Positions 29,064-41,418 of a DNA stretch of 64,000 nucleotides are shown here, in pieces; the first letter of the stretch is position 1; each line of letters starts with the position of its first letter. The stretch spans positions 31,858 to 95,857 of the forward strand of contig JAJVIG010000006.1 in assembly GCA_022072145.1 (NCBI GenBank), written 5' to 3'. Source of the stretch: Pseudomonadales bacterium (GTDB lineage: Bacteria > Pseudomonadota > Gammaproteobacteria > Pseudomonadales > UBA5518). Under the pieces are notes generated by a model. That model did no database searches. It saw only the letters and a list, made by a program, of their open reading frames with translations, and was not told the DNA's origin. Both the position numbers and the translations under genes were made by a program.

Positions 29064-30008
29064 GTGTCAGAGATGATGCTCTTCACGGGCAGCGCCAACC
29101 CGGAACTGGCGCAGAAGATCGTGCAGCGTCTGGGGCTGCGCCTCGGCTGTGCGACCGTCGGGCGCTTCAGCGACGGCGAGATCAGCATCGAGATCGACGA
29201 AAACGTGCGCGGCAAGGACGTGTTCGTGATCCAGTCGACCTGCGCGCCGACCAACGACAACCTGATGGAACTGATCCTGCTGATCGACGCGCTGCGCCGT
29301 TCCTCGGCCTCGCGCATCACCGCGGTGGTTCCGTATTTCGGCTACTCGCGCCAGGACCGGCGCGTGCGTTCGAGCCGCGTGCCGATCAGCGCCAAGGTCG
29401 TGGCCGACATGATGGCCAAGGCCGGCGTGAACCGCGTACTGACGGTGGACCTGCACGCCGAGCAGATCCAGGGCTTTTTCGACGTGCCGGTGGACAACGT
29501 CTACGGTTCGGCGATCCTGATCGACGACATCGAGCGCCAGCGCTACCAGAACCTCATGGTGGTCTCGCCGGATATCGGCGGCGTGGTGCGCGCGCGCGCG
29601 ATCGCCAAGCAGATGAACGACCTCGACCTCGCGATCATCGACAAGCGCCGGCCGAAGGCCAACGAGGCGCAGGTCATGCACATCATCGGCGACGTGGCGG
29701 GGCGCACCTGCCTGGTGATCGACGACATGGTCGACACCGCCGGCACGCTGTGCAAGGCGGCACAGGCGCTGAAGGACAACGGCGCGGCCAAGGTCATCGC
29801 CTACTGCACGCACGCGGTGCTCTCGGGCAACGCGATCGCCAACATCGAGGGGTCGGTGCTCGACGAACTGGTGGTCACCGACACCATCCCGCTGTCCGCG
29901 GCCGGCAAGGCCTGCCCGCGCATCCGCCAGCTGAGCAGCGCGCCGCTGCTGGCCGAGGCGGTGCGCCGCGTCAGCAACGAGGAATCCATCAGCGCGATGT
30001 TCGCCTGA
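29064..30008 (+). CDS. prs: Ribose-phosphate pyrophosphokinase
   Basis: A 314-residue PRPP synthase. It has the flexible-loop region [21 protein letters not shown], the [12 protein letters not shown] block and the PRPP-binding [12 protein letters not shown]. It makes PRPP for nucleotides, His and Trp. I chose the GTG at 29064 ([15 protein letters not shown]) because it matches Pseudomonas Prs (MSKMMVFTG) and has AGGA about 9 nt upstream. Confidence 0.97.
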   Translation: MSEMMLFTGSANPELAQKIVQRLGLRLGCATVGRFSDGEISIEIDENVRGKDVFVIQSTCAPTNDNLMELILLIDALRRSSASRITAVVPYFGYSRQDRRVRSSRVPISAKVVADMMAKAGVNRVLTVDLHAEQIQGFFDVPVDNVYGSAILIDDIERQRYQNLMVVSPDIGGVVRARAIAKQMNDLDLAIIDKRRPKANEAQVMHIIGDVAGRTCLVIDDMVDTAGTLCKAAQALKDNGAAKVIAYCTHAVLSGNAIANIEGSVLDELVVTDTIPLSAAGKACPRIRQLSSAPLLAEAVRRVSNEESISAMFA

Positions 30009-30017
30009 TGCCGCAGC

Positions 30018-30042
30018 GGGAAGGGCATGCGCCCTTCCCTTT
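30018..30042 (+). terminator. Possible intrinsic terminator or attenuator between prs and rplY
   Basis: A perfect 9-bp stem GGGAAGGGC / GCCCTTCCC with a 4-nt loop ATGC, followed by only three T residues. It starts 9 bp after the prs stop and 63 bp before rplY. The short T-tract suggests partial termination, which would lower or separate rplY expression. Confidence 0.5.
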
Positions 30043-30105
30043 CACCACTGGCGGCGTCCATCCCGGTCGCAGGGAGGATGTCCGCACGACAAAGGAGTAC
30101 AGACC

Positions 30106-30717
30106 ATGTCTGGCGAATTTGTATTGAGCGCCGCTGCACGCGGCGACGCAGGGAAAGGTGCGAGCCGCCGCCTGCGCAGGACCGACCAGGTACCGGCGAT
30201 CGTCTACGGCGGCACGAGCGCGCCGCGCAACATCGCGGTGTCGCAGCGCGAGCTGGTCAAGGCGCTGGAGAACGAGGCGTTCTTCTCGCATCTGATCACG
30301 CTGCAGCTCGAGGGCGGCAACGAGGAAGTGATCCTGAAGGACCTGCAGCGCCATCCCTCGCGCCCGCTGATCCTGCACGCGGACTTCCAGCGCGTCAGCC
30401 GCGACCGCAAGCTCCACGTCCACATTCCGCTGCACTTCGTGAACCAGGACAAGTGCCACGGCGTGAAGAACCAGGGCGGCATCATCCAGCACAACGCCAA
30501 CGAAGTGCACGTGAGCTGCCTGCCGCAGGACCTGCCCGAGTTCATCGAGGTCGACATGGCGCCGTATCACGTCGGACAGTCGGTCCACCTGTCGGACCTG
30601 CGGCTGCCGGCCGGCGTCGAGAGCGTCGAGCTGTCGCACGGCCCCGAGCACGACATCCCGGTCGCCACCGTGCTGGCACCGAAGGGTGGCGCGGTCGAGG
30701 AAGCCGAGCAGGCCTGA
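30106..30717 (+). CDS. rplY: Large-subunit ribosomal protein bL25 (CTC type)
   Basis: A 203-residue protein with an N-terminal L25 5S-rRNA-binding domain (RRLRRTDQVPAIVYGG; HADFQRVSRDRKLHVHIPLHF) and the C-terminal CTC/TL5 beta domain. It is therefore the long form, not the 94-residue E. coli form. It stabilises 5S rRNA in the central protuberance. It lies between prs and pth as in Pseudomonas and has an AAGGAG Shine-Dalgarno. Confidence 0.95.
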   Translation: MSGEFVLSAAARGDAGKGASRRLRRTDQVPAIVYGGTSAPRNIAVSQRELVKALENEAFFSHLITLQLEGGNEEVILKDLQRHPSRPLILHADFQRVSRDRKLHVHIPLHFVNQDKCHGVKNQGGIIQHNANEVHVSCLPQDLPEFIEVDMAPYHVGQSVHLSDLRLPAGVESVELSHGPEHDIPVATVLAPKGGAVEEAEQA

Positions 30718-30724
30718 GGAGCGC

Positions 30725-30754
30725 TGCGTCCGCCGTCGCCCGACGGCGGACGCA
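30725..30754 (+). other. Perfect 14-bp inverted repeat before pth
   Basis: The stem is TGCGTCCGCCGTCG / CGACGGCGGACGCA with only CC between the arms (in practice a 4-nt loop). It lies 7 bp after the rplY stop and 19 bp before the TTG start of pth. There is no T-tract, so it is more likely an RNA stability or processing element than a terminator. Confidence 0.6.
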
Positions 30755-30773
30755 TCCCCGTCCACCGACCCCG

Positions 30774-31364
30774 TTGACCACGCCGCTCGCGCTGATCGTC
30801 GGGCTGGGCAACCCCGGACCCGAATACCACCGCACCCGCCACAACGCGGGAGCCGATTTCGTGAGCGCGCTCGCAGCCCGCTGCAACGCGACGCTGAAGC
30901 CGGAAGCACGCTTCCATGGCCTCGCGGCGCGCGTGAGGTTCGCGGGACACGAGCTCCGGCTGCTGATTCCGCAGACCTGGATGAACCGCAGCGGCCAGGC
31001 GGTGGCGCCCGCACTGAACTTCTTCAAGTTCGCGCCGGAGCAGTTGCTCGTGGCCTACGACGAGCTGGACCTGCCACCCGGCGAGGTACGCTTCAAGTTC
31101 GACGGCGGCCATGGCGGCCACAACGGACTGCGCGACATCATCGCCGCGCTCGGCAACGACCGCGCGTTCCACCGGCTGCGCATCGGTATCGGACACCCCG
31201 GTGCGCGCGAGAAGGTGTCGCCGCACGTGCTCTCCCGCCCATCGGCCGGGGACCGCCGGCTGATCGATCTGTGCATCGAGGAAGCGCTGCAGGTGCTACC
31301 GGACGCGGTGGCCGGCAACTGGCCGATCGCGCTGAACCGTCTCAACAGTTTCAGGGCCGAATGA
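30774..31364 (+). CDS. pth: Peptidyl-tRNA hydrolase
   Basis: A 196-residue Pth. The N-terminal [20 protein letters not shown] contains the catalytic His (RHNAG); MNRSGQAV and [12 protein letters not shown] are the other substrate-site motifs. It recycles peptidyl-tRNAs that drop off. No ATG or GTG is available at the right place, so translation probably starts at the TTG at 30774. ychF follows 1 bp after the stop. Confidence 0.95.
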   Translation: MTTPLALIVGLGNPGPEYHRTRHNAGADFVSALAARCNATLKPEARFHGLAARVRFAGHELRLLIPQTWMNRSGQAVAPALNFFKFAPEQLLVAYDELDLPPGEVRFKFDGGHGGHNGLRDIIAALGNDRAFHRLRIGIGHPGAREKVSPHVLSRPSAGDRRLIDLCIEEALQVLPDAVAGNWPIALNRLNSFRAE

Positions 31365-31365
31365 C

Positions 31366-32457
31366 ATGGGTTTCAACTGCGGTATCGTCGGACTGCCGAA
31401 CGTCGGCAAGTCCACGCTGTTCAACGCGCTGACGCGCGCCGGCATCGCGGCATCGAACTTTCCGTTCTGCACCATCGAGCCGAACACCGGCATCGTGCCG
31501 GTGCCCGATCCACGGCAGGATCGCATCGCGGAGATCGTGAAGCCGCAGCGCATCGTGCCAACCACGATGGAGTTCGTCGACATCGCGGGGCTGGTCGCCG
31601 GCGCCTCGAAGGGCGAGGGCCTCGGCAACCAGTTCCTCGCCAACATCCGCGAGACCGACGCCATCGCGCACGTGGTGCGCTGCTTCGAGGACGATAACGT
31701 GATCCACGTCGCGAGCCGCATCGATCCGCTCGGCGACATCGAGGTCATCGACACCGAGCTCGCGCTCGCCGACCTGGAGAGCGCCGAACGGCAACTGCAG
31801 CGCGTCACGCGCTTCGCCAAGGGCGGTGACAAGGACGCGCTGCGGCAGAAGAGCCTGCTCGAGAAGCTGCTGCCGCACCTGAACGAGGGACGCCCGGCAC
31901 GCTCGCTGCCCATGGGCGAGGACGAGCGCGCCACACTGCGCGAGCTCCACCTGCTCACCGCCAAGCCGACCATGTACATCGCGAACGTCGCCGAGGACGG
32001 CTTCACCGACAACCCCCATCTCGCCGCCGTCGAACGCCATGCCGCCGCCGAGGGCGCGATGGTGGTTCCGATCTGCAACAAACTCGAATCCGAGATCGCC
32101 GAGCTCGACGAAGCCGAGCGCGCCGAGTTCCTGACCGAACTCGGCTTCGACGAACCCGGACTGAACCGCGTGATCCGCGCCGGTTACCGCCTGCTGAACC
32201 TGCACACCTACTTCACGGCCGGGGTACAGGAAGTGCGCGCCTGGACCGTACGCATCGGCGCGCGCGCACCGGAAGCCGCCGGCGTGATCCACACCGATTT
32301 CCAGAAGGGCTTCATCCGCGCCGAGGTGATCGCCTACGAGGACTTCGTGCACTACCGTGGCGAGCAGGGCGCCAAGGATGCCGGCAAGTGGCGCCTCGAG
32401 GGCAAGGACTACGTGGTGCAGGACGGCGACGTGATCCACTTCCGGTTCAACGTCTGA
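31366..32457 (+). CDS. ychF: Redox-regulated ATPase YchF (Obg family)
   Basis: A 363-residue P-loop protein with Walker [15 protein letters not shown], switch region [20 protein letters not shown] and NKLE in place of NKxD, which explains the family's preference for ATP over GTP. The C-terminal TGS domain ends [11 protein letters not shown]. It binds ribosomes and is linked to oxidative-stress responses. It is directly downstream of pth, the usual pairing. Confidence 0.97.
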   Translation: MGFNCGIVGLPNVGKSTLFNALTRAGIAASNFPFCTIEPNTGIVPVPDPRQDRIAEIVKPQRIVPTTMEFVDIAGLVAGASKGEGLGNQFLANIRETDAIAHVVRCFEDDNVIHVASRIDPLGDIEVIDTELALADLESAERQLQRVTRFAKGGDKDALRQKSLLEKLLPHLNEGRPARSLPMGEDERATLRELHLLTAKPTMYIANVAEDGFTDNPHLAAVERHAAAEGAMVVPICNKLESEIAELDEAERAEFLTELGFDEPGLNRVIRAGYRLLNLHTYFTAGVQEVRAWTVRIGARAPEAAGVIHTDFQKGFIRAEVIAYEDFVHYRGEQGAKDAGKWRLEGKDYVVQDGDVIHFRFNV

Positions 32458-32516
32458 GTCGTCGCGCCGGGCTGCGCGCGTCCGCGCAGGTCAGGCACCA
32501 CACGGCCGGCGGCCCG

Positions 32517-32544
32517 CGACCGGCGACCGGCGACCGGCGACTGG
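32517..32544 (+). repeat. Four tandem 7-bp units
   Basis: CGACCGG three times and then CGACTGG, in the gap between ychF and the NTF2-like gene. It is a short slippage-prone tract; no coding frame is affected. Confidence 0.8.
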
Positions 32545-32570
32545 CGGGGAGCGTGACTGGAGAGCAATCG

Positions 32571-33086
32571 ATGACCTGCGATGCCGATTCCGCGACGCGG
32601 CTGGCCGCGTTCGAAGCGCGACTCACCGAACTCGAGGACCGCGAGGCGATTCGCAACCTGATCGCCAGCTACGGTCCGCTCGCCGACAGCGGCGATGCCG
32701 CCGGGGTCGCGGCGCTGTGGCGTGACGACGGGGTGTACGAGGTCGGCGGCTTCGGCGCGAACCGGGGCCACGCGGCGATCGCTGCGCTGATCGAGGGCCC
32801 CACGCACCAGCAGCTCATGCACGACGGCTGCGCGCACCTGCTCGGGCCGGTGCACATCCGTATCGACGGCGCTCGGGCGGTGGCGCTCGGGCACAGCTGC
32901 GTGCTGCGTCACCGCGACGGCGGCTTCGAAGCCTACCGCGTCTCGGCGAACAGCTGGGAGCTCGCCCGCGAAGCCGACGGCCAGTGGCGCGTGACGCGGC
33001 GCAGCAACCGGCTGCTCGACGGCGACCCCGCGGCGCGTGCGCTGCTCAGCCCCACGCCCGGGACCACAGGCTCCGGCGAGTCCTGA
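32571..33086 (+). CDS. NTF2-like/SnoaL-like protein
   Basis: A 171-residue protein with the SnoaL_4-type opening LEDREAIRNLIASYGPLADSGDAAGVAALWRDDGVYEV, quoted by its parts: EDREAIRNLIASYG and AALWRDDGVYEV. This cone-shaped fold occurs in steroid isomerases, dehydratases and many proteins of unknown role; the specific reaction cannot be inferred. The ATG at 32571 has GGAG 8 nt upstream. No operon partner: ychF lies 113 bp before, and tRNA-Met and REP elements follow. Confidence 0.75.
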   Translation: MTCDADSATRLAAFEARLTELEDREAIRNLIASYGPLADSGDAAGVAALWRDDGVYEVGGFGANRGHAAIAALIEGPTHQQLMHDGCAHLLGPVHIRIDGARAVALGHSCVLRHRDGGFEAYRVSANSWELAREADGQWRVTRRSNRLLDGDPAARALLSPTPGTTGSGES

Positions 33087-33138
33087 AAGAACACCTCGGG
33101 CCGACGAGCGCGAAAGGGGATAAGGGCGAGGAAGGGAA

Positions 33139-33215
33139 TGGTAGCGACGGGTGGGCTCGAACCACCGACACCAGCATTATGAATGCTGTGCTCTAACCGA
33201 CTGAGCTACGTCGCC
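33139..33215 (-). tRNA. tRNA-Met (elongator, anticodon CAT)
   Basis: The minus strand folds into a full cloverleaf: acceptor GGCGACG/CGTCGCT, D-arm with AGCTCAGTCGGTTAGAGC, anticodon stem CAGCA/TGCTG around TTCATAA (anticodon CAT), T-arm GGTGG-TTCGAGC-CCACC, discriminator A and encoded CCA. The G1-U72 wobble and paired first base indicate the elongator rather than the initiator. Confidence 0.95.
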
Positions 33216-33295
33216 ACGGGCCGCGAATTTTCCGCGCTGCCCCCGGATGTGTCAATGGCACAATGTCGCGTGAGCGCAGCGATACAACCATGTTC

Positions 33296-33415
33296 GCAGG
33301 TTCGGGTCGTGCCCGGACATATTCGGCAAACCTGTTCGGCCGCAGGCCGAACCTACGGGCATCGCGCAGGTCCGGGCTGTGCCCGGACAAATGTTCGGCC
33401 GCAGGCCGAACCTAC
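33296..33415. repeat. GTAG REP cluster B (two inverted pairs)
   Basis: Type I forward, degenerate (33296-33318, head GCAG); type II reverse (33334-33356); type I forward with GCAG head (33366-33388); type II reverse (33393-33415). The last one supplies the TAG stop of the DUF2970 gene on the minus strand (33412-33414). The doubled I-II arrangement is the same as in cluster A. Confidence 0.9.
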
Positions 33416-33633
33416 GCGGCGCCGAGGACCAGTCGTACCACCACGTAGAGCACACCGATGAACGCCAGCGTGGCCAGCAACCCGGCCACGATGAATACCG
33501 AGGCGCGCCCGTGGCGGAAGTCGCGCTCGCGGTTGCGGCTCGCCTGCACACCGAAGCCGGCCGCCAGCACGCTGGCGAGTACCTGCCACACCGTCGGCCG
33601 GCGCGGGCGCTCGCCGTCGTGCTCCGGGCTCAC
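33412..33633 (-). CDS. DUF2970 small membrane protein
   Basis: About 73 residues from the GTG at 33633. It has the DUF2970 pattern WQVLASVLAAGFGVQASRNRERDF and then one membrane helix, ASVFIVAGLLATLAFIGVLYVVVRLVL. The function is unknown. I chose the GTG because it gives a 4-bp overlap (GTGA) with the exonuclease gene upstream and the usual length; a longer form from 33681 is possible. The stop is a REP-derived TAG. Confidence 0.8.
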   Translation of the reverse strand: MSPEHDGERPRRPTVWQVLASVLAAGFGVQASRNRERDFRHGRASVFIVAGLLATLAFIGVLYVVVRLVLGAA

Positions 33634-35108
33634 CACGCCGGAGCCCCGCGCTGGCGTCGGCCGGCGCTCGCCGGCAGGCAATCGTCACGGCGCGCGGACA
33701 ACGGCACCACACGCGGTGCGCGGCCGCGCAGCAGGTGCTTCACCAGCAGCTTGTAGGTGTCCATGTCGAATGCGGGCGCGCGCTCGAACAGGTCGCGCTG
33801 GCGCAGCTCGTCCTCGCTGCGGAAGCTGCCCAGATAACACCAGCGGTCCACCACGTGCATTTCCTCCCAGCCGTCGGGGTGCCGTTCGACGATACCGATC
33901 GCGCCGTCCCATGGCCAGCTCACGAGCTTGAGGCCCGCGAGCGCGGCGGCGAGGCGCGCCTGATGCTGCAGCGGGTGTTCGTGCCCCGCGCAGGCACCGC
34001 GGCATTTGCCCACCTGGTAGCGGAAGCACGCGCCGGACGCCTTCTTCTCGAGTCCGCACAGGCGCAGGCACAGCCGGTGCTCGTCGGCGAGCGCCAGCAG
34101 CACCTTCCTCGCCTGCGCCCGCGAGCGGAACAGCCCGTGCAGCTCGCGCAGCCCCTCGCTCGCGATGCGCGCTCCGGCGACGACCTCGGGAATCGCGTCG
34201 ACCTCCGCGCGCCAGCGGATCGACACCAGTTCCGCCTGCCGGCGCAGCTGACGGTTGTAGACCGGTGTGAGTTCCTTCACGAGCTGCGATTCGCGCAGCA
34301 GCGCGCCCAGCTCGCCGGCGCACTCGCGCCACTCGACCCGCGCCGTCTGCTGCGCCATCTGCATCTCGCGGTGGCTGCTGTGGTCGGCCGCGAAGTGCGA
34401 CAGCACGCGCGAACGCAGCCGCACGCTCTTTCCCACGTAGAGTGGCGTCTCGCGCTCGTCGAAGAACAGGTACACACCGGGCGTGTCCGGCAGCGCGTCG
34501 AGCTCGGGCTCGGCGAGGCGCGGCGGCAGCGCCGGACGCCGCGTCAGCTCCTCGATGTGGCGCAGCAGGCCGCAGGCATCCGTCGCCGCGACATCGGCCA
34601 CGAAGCGCCACGTGGCCTCGGCGTCGCCGAGCGCCCGGTGCCGCGCCGCGCACGCGATGCCGTGGCGCTGGATGATCGCATCGAGGTTGTGGCGCGCGTG
34701 CTGCGGGAACAGCCGCCGCGACAGCTTCACGGTGCACAGCACCGGCCCGCGCAAGCCGAGGCCGCAGCGTTTCAGCGCGTTGCGCAGGAACCCGTGGTCG
34801 AAGCGGGCGTTGTGCGCCACGAATGTCACGCCGTCCAGGCGCCGGTGCACCTCGGTCGCCACGTCCTCGAACGCCGGCTGCCCCGCCACCATCGCATTCG
34901 TGATGCCGGTCAGCGACTGGATCGCGTCGGGAATCGACATGCCGGGATCGACCAGCTGCTGCCAGCGCTCCACCACTGCACCGTCGCGCACGCTGACGAT
35001 CGCAATCTCGGTGATGCGGTCATACACCGGGTTGCAGCCCGTGGTCTCGAGGTCCACGAAGGCGTAGGCTCCGCACAGGCCGATAGCACGGATCTCTGCT
35101 GTATCCAT
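33630..35108 (-). CDS. DnaQ-like 3'-5' exonuclease fused to a GIY-YIG (UvrC N-terminal/Cho-like) nuclease
   Basis: A 492-residue two-nuclease protein. Residues about 10-180 are a DEDD exonuclease ([45 protein letters not shown]). Residues about 205-285 are a GIY-YIG domain ([32 protein letters not shown]), followed by a UvrC-like Cys-containing region ([29 protein letters not shown]). Family members are annotated as Pol III epsilon or Cho-like repair nucleases; the true substrate is not established. It is divergent from gpx and overlaps DUF2970. Confidence 0.88.
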   Translation of the reverse strand: MDTAEIRAIGLCGAYAFVDLETTGCNPVYDRITEIAIVSVRDGAVVERWQQLVDPGMSIPDAIQSLTGITNAMVAGQPAFEDVATEVHRRLDGVTFVAHNARFDHGFLRNALKRCGLGLRGPVLCTVKLSRRLFPQHARHNLDAIIQRHGIACAARHRALGDAEATWRFVADVAATDACGLLRHIEELTRRPALPPRLAEPELDALPDTPGVYLFFDERETPLYVGKSVRLRSRVLSHFAADHSSHREMQMAQQTARVEWRECAGELGALLRESQLVKELTPVYNRQLRRQAELVSIRWRAEVDAIPEVVAGARIASEGLRELHGLFRSRAQARKVLLALADEHRLCLRLCGLEKKASGACFRYQVGKCRGACAGHEHPLQHQARLAAALAGLKLVSWPWDGAIGIVERHPDGWEEMHVVDRWCYLGSFRSEDELRQRDLFERAPAFDMDTYKLLVKHLLRGRAPRVVPLSARRDDCLPASAGRRQRGAPAW

Positions 35109-35253
35109 GTACAGGATCTTCGCACGCACACCGGCGATGCGGCAAGCCGGCAGTGATCCGTTGGCGTCCCGGCGCAGTACTGAGGGGCGCAAGGGAGAGA
35201 TCCCCGGATCACCGGCACGGCACCCGAACCATCCATTACGGAGTGGCGCAGGC

Positions 35254-35736
35254 ATGACATCGATCTACGACTTCGAATGCAGGACCGTGGGCGGCGGGAC
35301 GCGCTCGCTTGGCGATTACCGCGGCAAGGTGCTGCTGATCGTGAACACCGCGAGCAAATGCGGCTTCACGCCGCAGTTCGAGGGGCTCGAGCGCCTGCAC
35401 GAGAAGTACGCGGCGCGAGGTCTGGTCGTGCTCGGCTTTCCGTGCAACCAGTTCGCCGGCCAGGACCCGGGCAGCGATGCCGAGATCCTCGACTTCTGCC
35501 AGACGAAGTACGACGTGAAGTTCCCGATGTTCGCGAAGGTGGAAGTCAACGGCAGCGGAGCCGATCCGCTGTACCGCTTCCTGAAGAAGGAAGCGCCGGG
35601 GCTGCTCGGTTCGGAAGCCATCAAATGGAACTTCACCAAGTTCCTGGTCGATCGCAACGGCAAGGTCGTCGAGCGCTTCGCCCCCAAGGACACGCCGCAG
35701 GCGATCGAGGAACGCATCGCCGAACTGCTGCCGTAA
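35254..35736 (+). CDS. Glutathione peroxidase family protein
   Basis: A 160-residue thiol peroxidase. The catalytic residues are Cys36 ([12 protein letters not shown]; cysteine rather than selenocysteine), Gln in [12 protein letters not shown] and Trp in [10 protein letters not shown]. The second Cys in FPCNQF and that in FCQTKY suggest thioredoxin-dependent recycling; this is inference. No signal peptide is visible, so it acts in the cytosol. It stands alone, divergent from the exonuclease gene. Confidence 0.92.
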   Translation: MTSIYDFECRTVGGGTRSLGDYRGKVLLIVNTASKCGFTPQFEGLERLHEKYAARGLVVLGFPCNQFAGQDPGSDAEILDFCQTKYDVKFPMFAKVEVNGSGADPLYRFLKKEAPGLLGSEAIKWNFTKFLVDRNGKVVERFAPKDTPQAIEERIAELLP

Positions 35737-35752
35737 CACCTGCGCGCAGCCC

Positions 35753-35803
35753 GTAGGTCGGCATCCATGCCGACGATGCAACGCAGGTCGGCATCCATGC
35801 CGA
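35753..35803. repeat. GTAG REP locus C (third stem type)
   Basis: Two forward copies with a different stem, GTCGGCAT/ATGCCGAC with CC between: 35753-35774 with a GTAG head, 35783-35803 with a GCAG head and one changed base at the end. They lie 17 bp after the gpx stop and are in direct, not inverted, orientation. Confidence 0.8.
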
Positions 35804-35885
35804 AGGGTTGGCGGTGAGCCCGTCGGCTTGAACAGGCTATCGCAACAGCCCGCGAAGCGTGCGGCGGAGATTTCGCACCGGGGGG

Positions 35886-35950
35886 CGTACGCCGCAGGGA
35901 TGCGGCGTTCGAGCCTGCAGGGATGTATTCACGGCGTCCCGCGGGTGGGA
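35886..35950. repeat. Possible dispersed intergenic repeat
   Basis: The octamer CAGGGATG occurs twice (35895-35902 and 35918-35925), the first inside a small palindrome (GCCGC...GCGGC), followed by GTATTCACGGCGTCCC. From memory, very similar blocks with GGATGTATTCACGGCGTC lie between genes in many gammaproteobacteria. In this window it occurs once. The rest of the 292-bp gpx-prfC gap shows nothing else I can name. Confidence 0.4.
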
Positions 35951-36028
35951 AATCGCCGCCGCGCGCTGGCACCGCCCCACGGTGAGAGGCTTTCCGACAG
36001 CGTCTGAAACCCGACCTGCGCTTGCGTT

Positions 36029-38832
<2,804 letters not shown>

Positions 38833-39011
38833 GCTCGAATCTCCACGCATTGGGCCGGGTCGGGATCGACCGGAGCGGCGTATTCTAGCGGCGCCTTGCG
38901 CCCGCGTCCCGGCCCGGGCAGCGGCAAAAGGCCACAGCGCGCCGTGCGCGATACCTCTGCCGCGGCTTTTTACGCTAGCATCGCCCCCTGTTTCCGCGCG
39001 GTCCGCGAACG

Positions 39012-40064
39012 ATGCACCCGATCGAGATCCTCCAGCCCGACGACTGGCACCTGCACCTGCGCGACGGCGCGGAGCTGGCGACGACCGTCAACGCGAGCGC
39101 GCGGCTGTTCCGCCGCGCCATCGTGATGCCGAACCTGAAACCGCCGGTCACGACCACCGCCGAGGCACTCGCCTACCGCGAACGCATCCTCGCCGCGCTG
39201 GAGCCGTCACGGCGCGACTTCGAGCCGCTGATGACGCTCTATCTCACCGACAACACGCTGGCCGACGAGATCCATCGCGCGCGCGACTCGGGCGCGGTGC
39301 ACGCCGTGAAGCTCTATCCGGCCGGCGCGACCACCAACAGCGACGCCGGTGTGACCGATCTCGCGCGCTGCGCCGGCGCGCTCGCGGCGCTGCAGGACAC
39401 CGGCCTGCCGCTGCTGGTGCACGGCGAGGTCACCGACCCCGAGGTCGACGTGTTCGACCGCGAACGCGTGTTCATCGAACGCGTGCTGGCGCCGCTGCTC
39501 GCGCGGTTCCCGCGCCTGCGCGTGGTGTTCGAGCACATCACCACCGCCGAGGCGGTGGCATTCGTCGAGTCGGGGCCGGCCAACCTCGCCGCGACGATCA
39601 CGCCGCACCACCTGCTGTACAACCGCAACCACCTGCTGGCCGGCGCGGTACGCCCGCACTTCTTCTGCCTGCCGGTGCTCAAGCGCGACACGCACCAGCG
39701 CGCACTGGTCCGCGCCGCGACCAGCGGCTCGCCGCGCTTCTTCCTCGGCACCGACTCGGCCCCGCACGCGCGCCACGCCAAGGAATGCGCCAGCGGCTGC
39801 GCGGGGATCTTCAGCGCGCACGCCGCGCTCGAGTGCTACGCGGCGGTGTTCGAGGCGGCCGGGGCGCTGGCGCGGCTGGAGGCGTTCGCCAGCCACCATG
39901 GGCCGGATTTCTACGGTCTGCCGCGCAACAGCACGCGGGTGCGCCTCGTGCGCGAACCGTGGACCGTGCCGGCGACGTTGCACCTCGGCGACGAGGAACT
40001 GGTGCCGATGTGCGCCGGCGAGACCGTCGCGTGGCGTGCCGAACGCCTGGAGACGACGCGATGA
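39012..40064 (+). CDS. pyrC: Dihydroorotase (class II, PyrC)
   Basis: A 350-residue zinc amidohydrolase: HLHLRDG metal ligands, the carboxylated Lys in [21 protein letters not shown] and [10 protein letters not shown], and the catalytic Asp in FLGTDSAPH. It closes carbamoyl aspartate to dihydroorotate in pyrimidine synthesis. It is divergent from argG and overlaps rnt by 4 bp. Confidence 0.97.
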   Translation: MHPIEILQPDDWHLHLRDGAELATTVNASARLFRRAIVMPNLKPPVTTTAEALAYRERILAALEPSRRDFEPLMTLYLTDNTLADEIHRARDSGAVHAVKLYPAGATTNSDAGVTDLARCAGALAALQDTGLPLLVHGEVTDPEVDVFDRERVFIERVLAPLLARFPRLRVVFEHITTAEAVAFVESGPANLAATITPHHLLYNRNHLLAGAVRPHFFCLPVLKRDTHQRALVRAATSGSPRFFLGTDSAPHARHAKECASGCAGIFSAHAALECYAAVFEAAGALARLEAFASHHGPDFYGLPRNSTRVRLVREPWTVPATLHLGDEELVPMCAGETVAWRAERLETTR

Positions 40065-40750
40065 ACGCCGGACGCCACGACTGGCTGCTCGACGTCGAGG
40101 AAACACGCCACCGCGACGCCCCCATGGCGCGGCGTTTCCGCGGTTATCTGCCGGTGGTGCTGGACGTGGAGACCGGAGGCTTCGACGCGCGCAGCGACGC
40201 GCTGCTCGAGGCCGCGGTGACGCTGCTCGACATGAACGAGGCCGGCGAACTCCACTGTACGCGTACGGTCAGCGTCGCGGTGGCGCCGTTCGAGGGCGCC
40301 AACATCGAGCAGGCCTCGCTCGATTTCACCGGCATCGACCCGTACGACCCGGCGCGCGGCGCGCTCGCGGAAGGCGAAGCGCTGCGCAGCCTGTTCTCCG
40401 ACGTGCGCCACGCGGTGCGCGCCGCCGGCTGCAAGCGCGCGATCCTGGTCGGGCACAACGCCTTCTTCGACCACGGCTTCGTGTTCGCGGCCGCGAACCG
40501 CCAGGGCATCAAACGCAACCCGTTCCACCCGTTCAGCACCTTCGACACCGTGACGCTGGCCGGCATGGCGTACGGCCAGACCGTGCTCGCCAAGGCCTGC
40601 GAGCTGGCGGGAATCGAGTTCAGCACGCGCAAGGCGCACCGCGCGGGCTACGACTGCGAGAAGACCGCCGAACTGTTCTGCACGATCGTGAACCAGTGGC
40701 AGCGCGCGGTGGGATGGCCGCCGGCGGAGGCCGGCGGCGAGGACGACTAG
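40061..40750 (+). CDS. rnt: Ribonuclease T
   Basis: A 229-residue DEDD exoribonuclease. Exo I is [21 protein letters not shown], exo [15 protein letters not shown] and exo [16 protein letters not shown]. It trims tRNA and 5S/23S rRNA 3' ends. It follows pyrC with a 4-bp overlap, as in Pseudomonas. Confidence 0.96.
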   Translation: MNAGRHDWLLDVEETRHRDAPMARRFRGYLPVVLDVETGGFDARSDALLEAAVTLLDMNEAGELHCTRTVSVAVAPFEGANIEQASLDFTGIDPYDPARGALAEGEALRSLFSDVRHAVRAAGCKRAILVGHNAFFDHGFVFAAANRQGIKRNPFHPFSTFDTVTLAGMAYGQTVLAKACELAGIEFSTRKAHRAGYDCEKTAELFCTIVNQWQRAVGWPPAEAGGEDD

Positions 40751-40787
40751 CCGCGACGCAGCGCCGCGGCCAGTGCCGGATGCCGGC

Positions 40788-41126
40788 TCAGGCGCTCTTC
40801 GCCACCGCGGCCTTGATCAGCGGCTGCAGTTCACCCTTCTCGTACATCTCCGCGATGATGTCGGAGCCGCCGATCAGCTCGCCGTCGACCCACAGCTGCG
40901 GGAAGGTCGGCCAGTTCGCGTACGCCGGCAGGTTCGCGCGGATCGCCGGGTTCGACAGGATATCCACGTAGGCGAAGCGTTCCCCGCAGGCCATCAGCAC
41001 CTGCGATGCGCGCGCCGAGAACCCGCACTGCGGCTGCTCGGGCGAGCCCTTCATGTACAGGATCACGGGGTTGCTCGCGATCTGCTGCTTGATCGTCTCG
41101 ATGATGTCCTCGGACATGGGCGCCAT
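40788..41126 (-). CDS. grxD: Monothiol glutaredoxin GrxD
   Basis: A 112-residue CGFS glutaredoxin. The Fe-S-binding active site is in EQPQCGFSARA, with WPTFPQLWVDGELIGGSDI as the glutathione-binding part. It carries or stores [2Fe-2S] clusters with BolA-type partners. Starts at 41126 or 41117 are both possible. It is convergent with rnt. Confidence 0.96.
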   Translation of the reverse strand: MAPMSEDIIETIKQQIASNPVILYMKGSPEQPQCGFSARASQVLMACGERFAYVDILSNPAIRANLPAYANWPTFPQLWVDGELIGGSDIIAEMYEKGELQPLIKAAVAKSA

Positions 41127-41228
41127 CCACCTCGGGAAGGAATATGAATCGGGCCGTCAGTCTACACGAGTCCCCGCTAATACCCCAGTAATTCAATCGG
41201 CTTTTGTGCCCGCCAAACCGGCTCGCCC

Positions 41229-41292
41229 GTATGTCCCGGCCGTGCCCGGACATGTGTACGACGGCCCCTGTTCGGCCACAGGCCGAACCTGC
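41229..41292. repeat. GTAG REP locus D (degenerate pair)
   Basis: A decayed type I forward copy (41229-41251, head GTAT) and a type II reverse copy (41270-41292, head altered to GCAG). It lies in the 292-bp gap between the divergent grxD and argD. Since no gene end is close, no stop codon depends on it. Confidence 0.75.
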
Positions 41293-41322
41293 GGGACAAT
41301 ACGCCGAAGCTGCATTGCGACC

Positions 41323-41351
41323 TTGCGCTGCGCCACGCGGGTCGTTACCAT
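41323..41351 (+). promoter_or_regulatory. Candidate sigma-70 promoter of argD
   Basis: -35 TTGCGC (41323-41328), 17-bp spacer, -10 TACCAT (41346-41351). The start of transcription would be near 41358, about 60 nt before the argD ATG and only 10 nt before the terminator-like hairpin. Confidence 0.45.
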
Positions 41352-41367
41352 CGGCCCCTTTTCCGGG

Positions 41368-41388
41368 GGCAGCACGCGCTGCCTTTTT
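41368..41388 (+). terminator. Terminator-like hairpin in argD leader
   Basis: Stem GGCAGC / GCTGCC, loop ACGC, followed by TTTTT, then GCG and another TTTTT. It sits 31 nt before the argD ATG. An alternative pairing, GCCCC (41354-41358) with GGGGC (41366-41370), would exclude it. It could be an attenuator, or a terminator against read-through from upstream. Confidence 0.5.
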
Positions 41389-41418
41389 GCGTTTTTGGCA
41401 TCCCCGAACGAGGTGCTC

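Noticed and set aside
30018..30042. Strong terminator after prs
   Set aside because: Kept only as a possible attenuator, because the T-tract has three bases.
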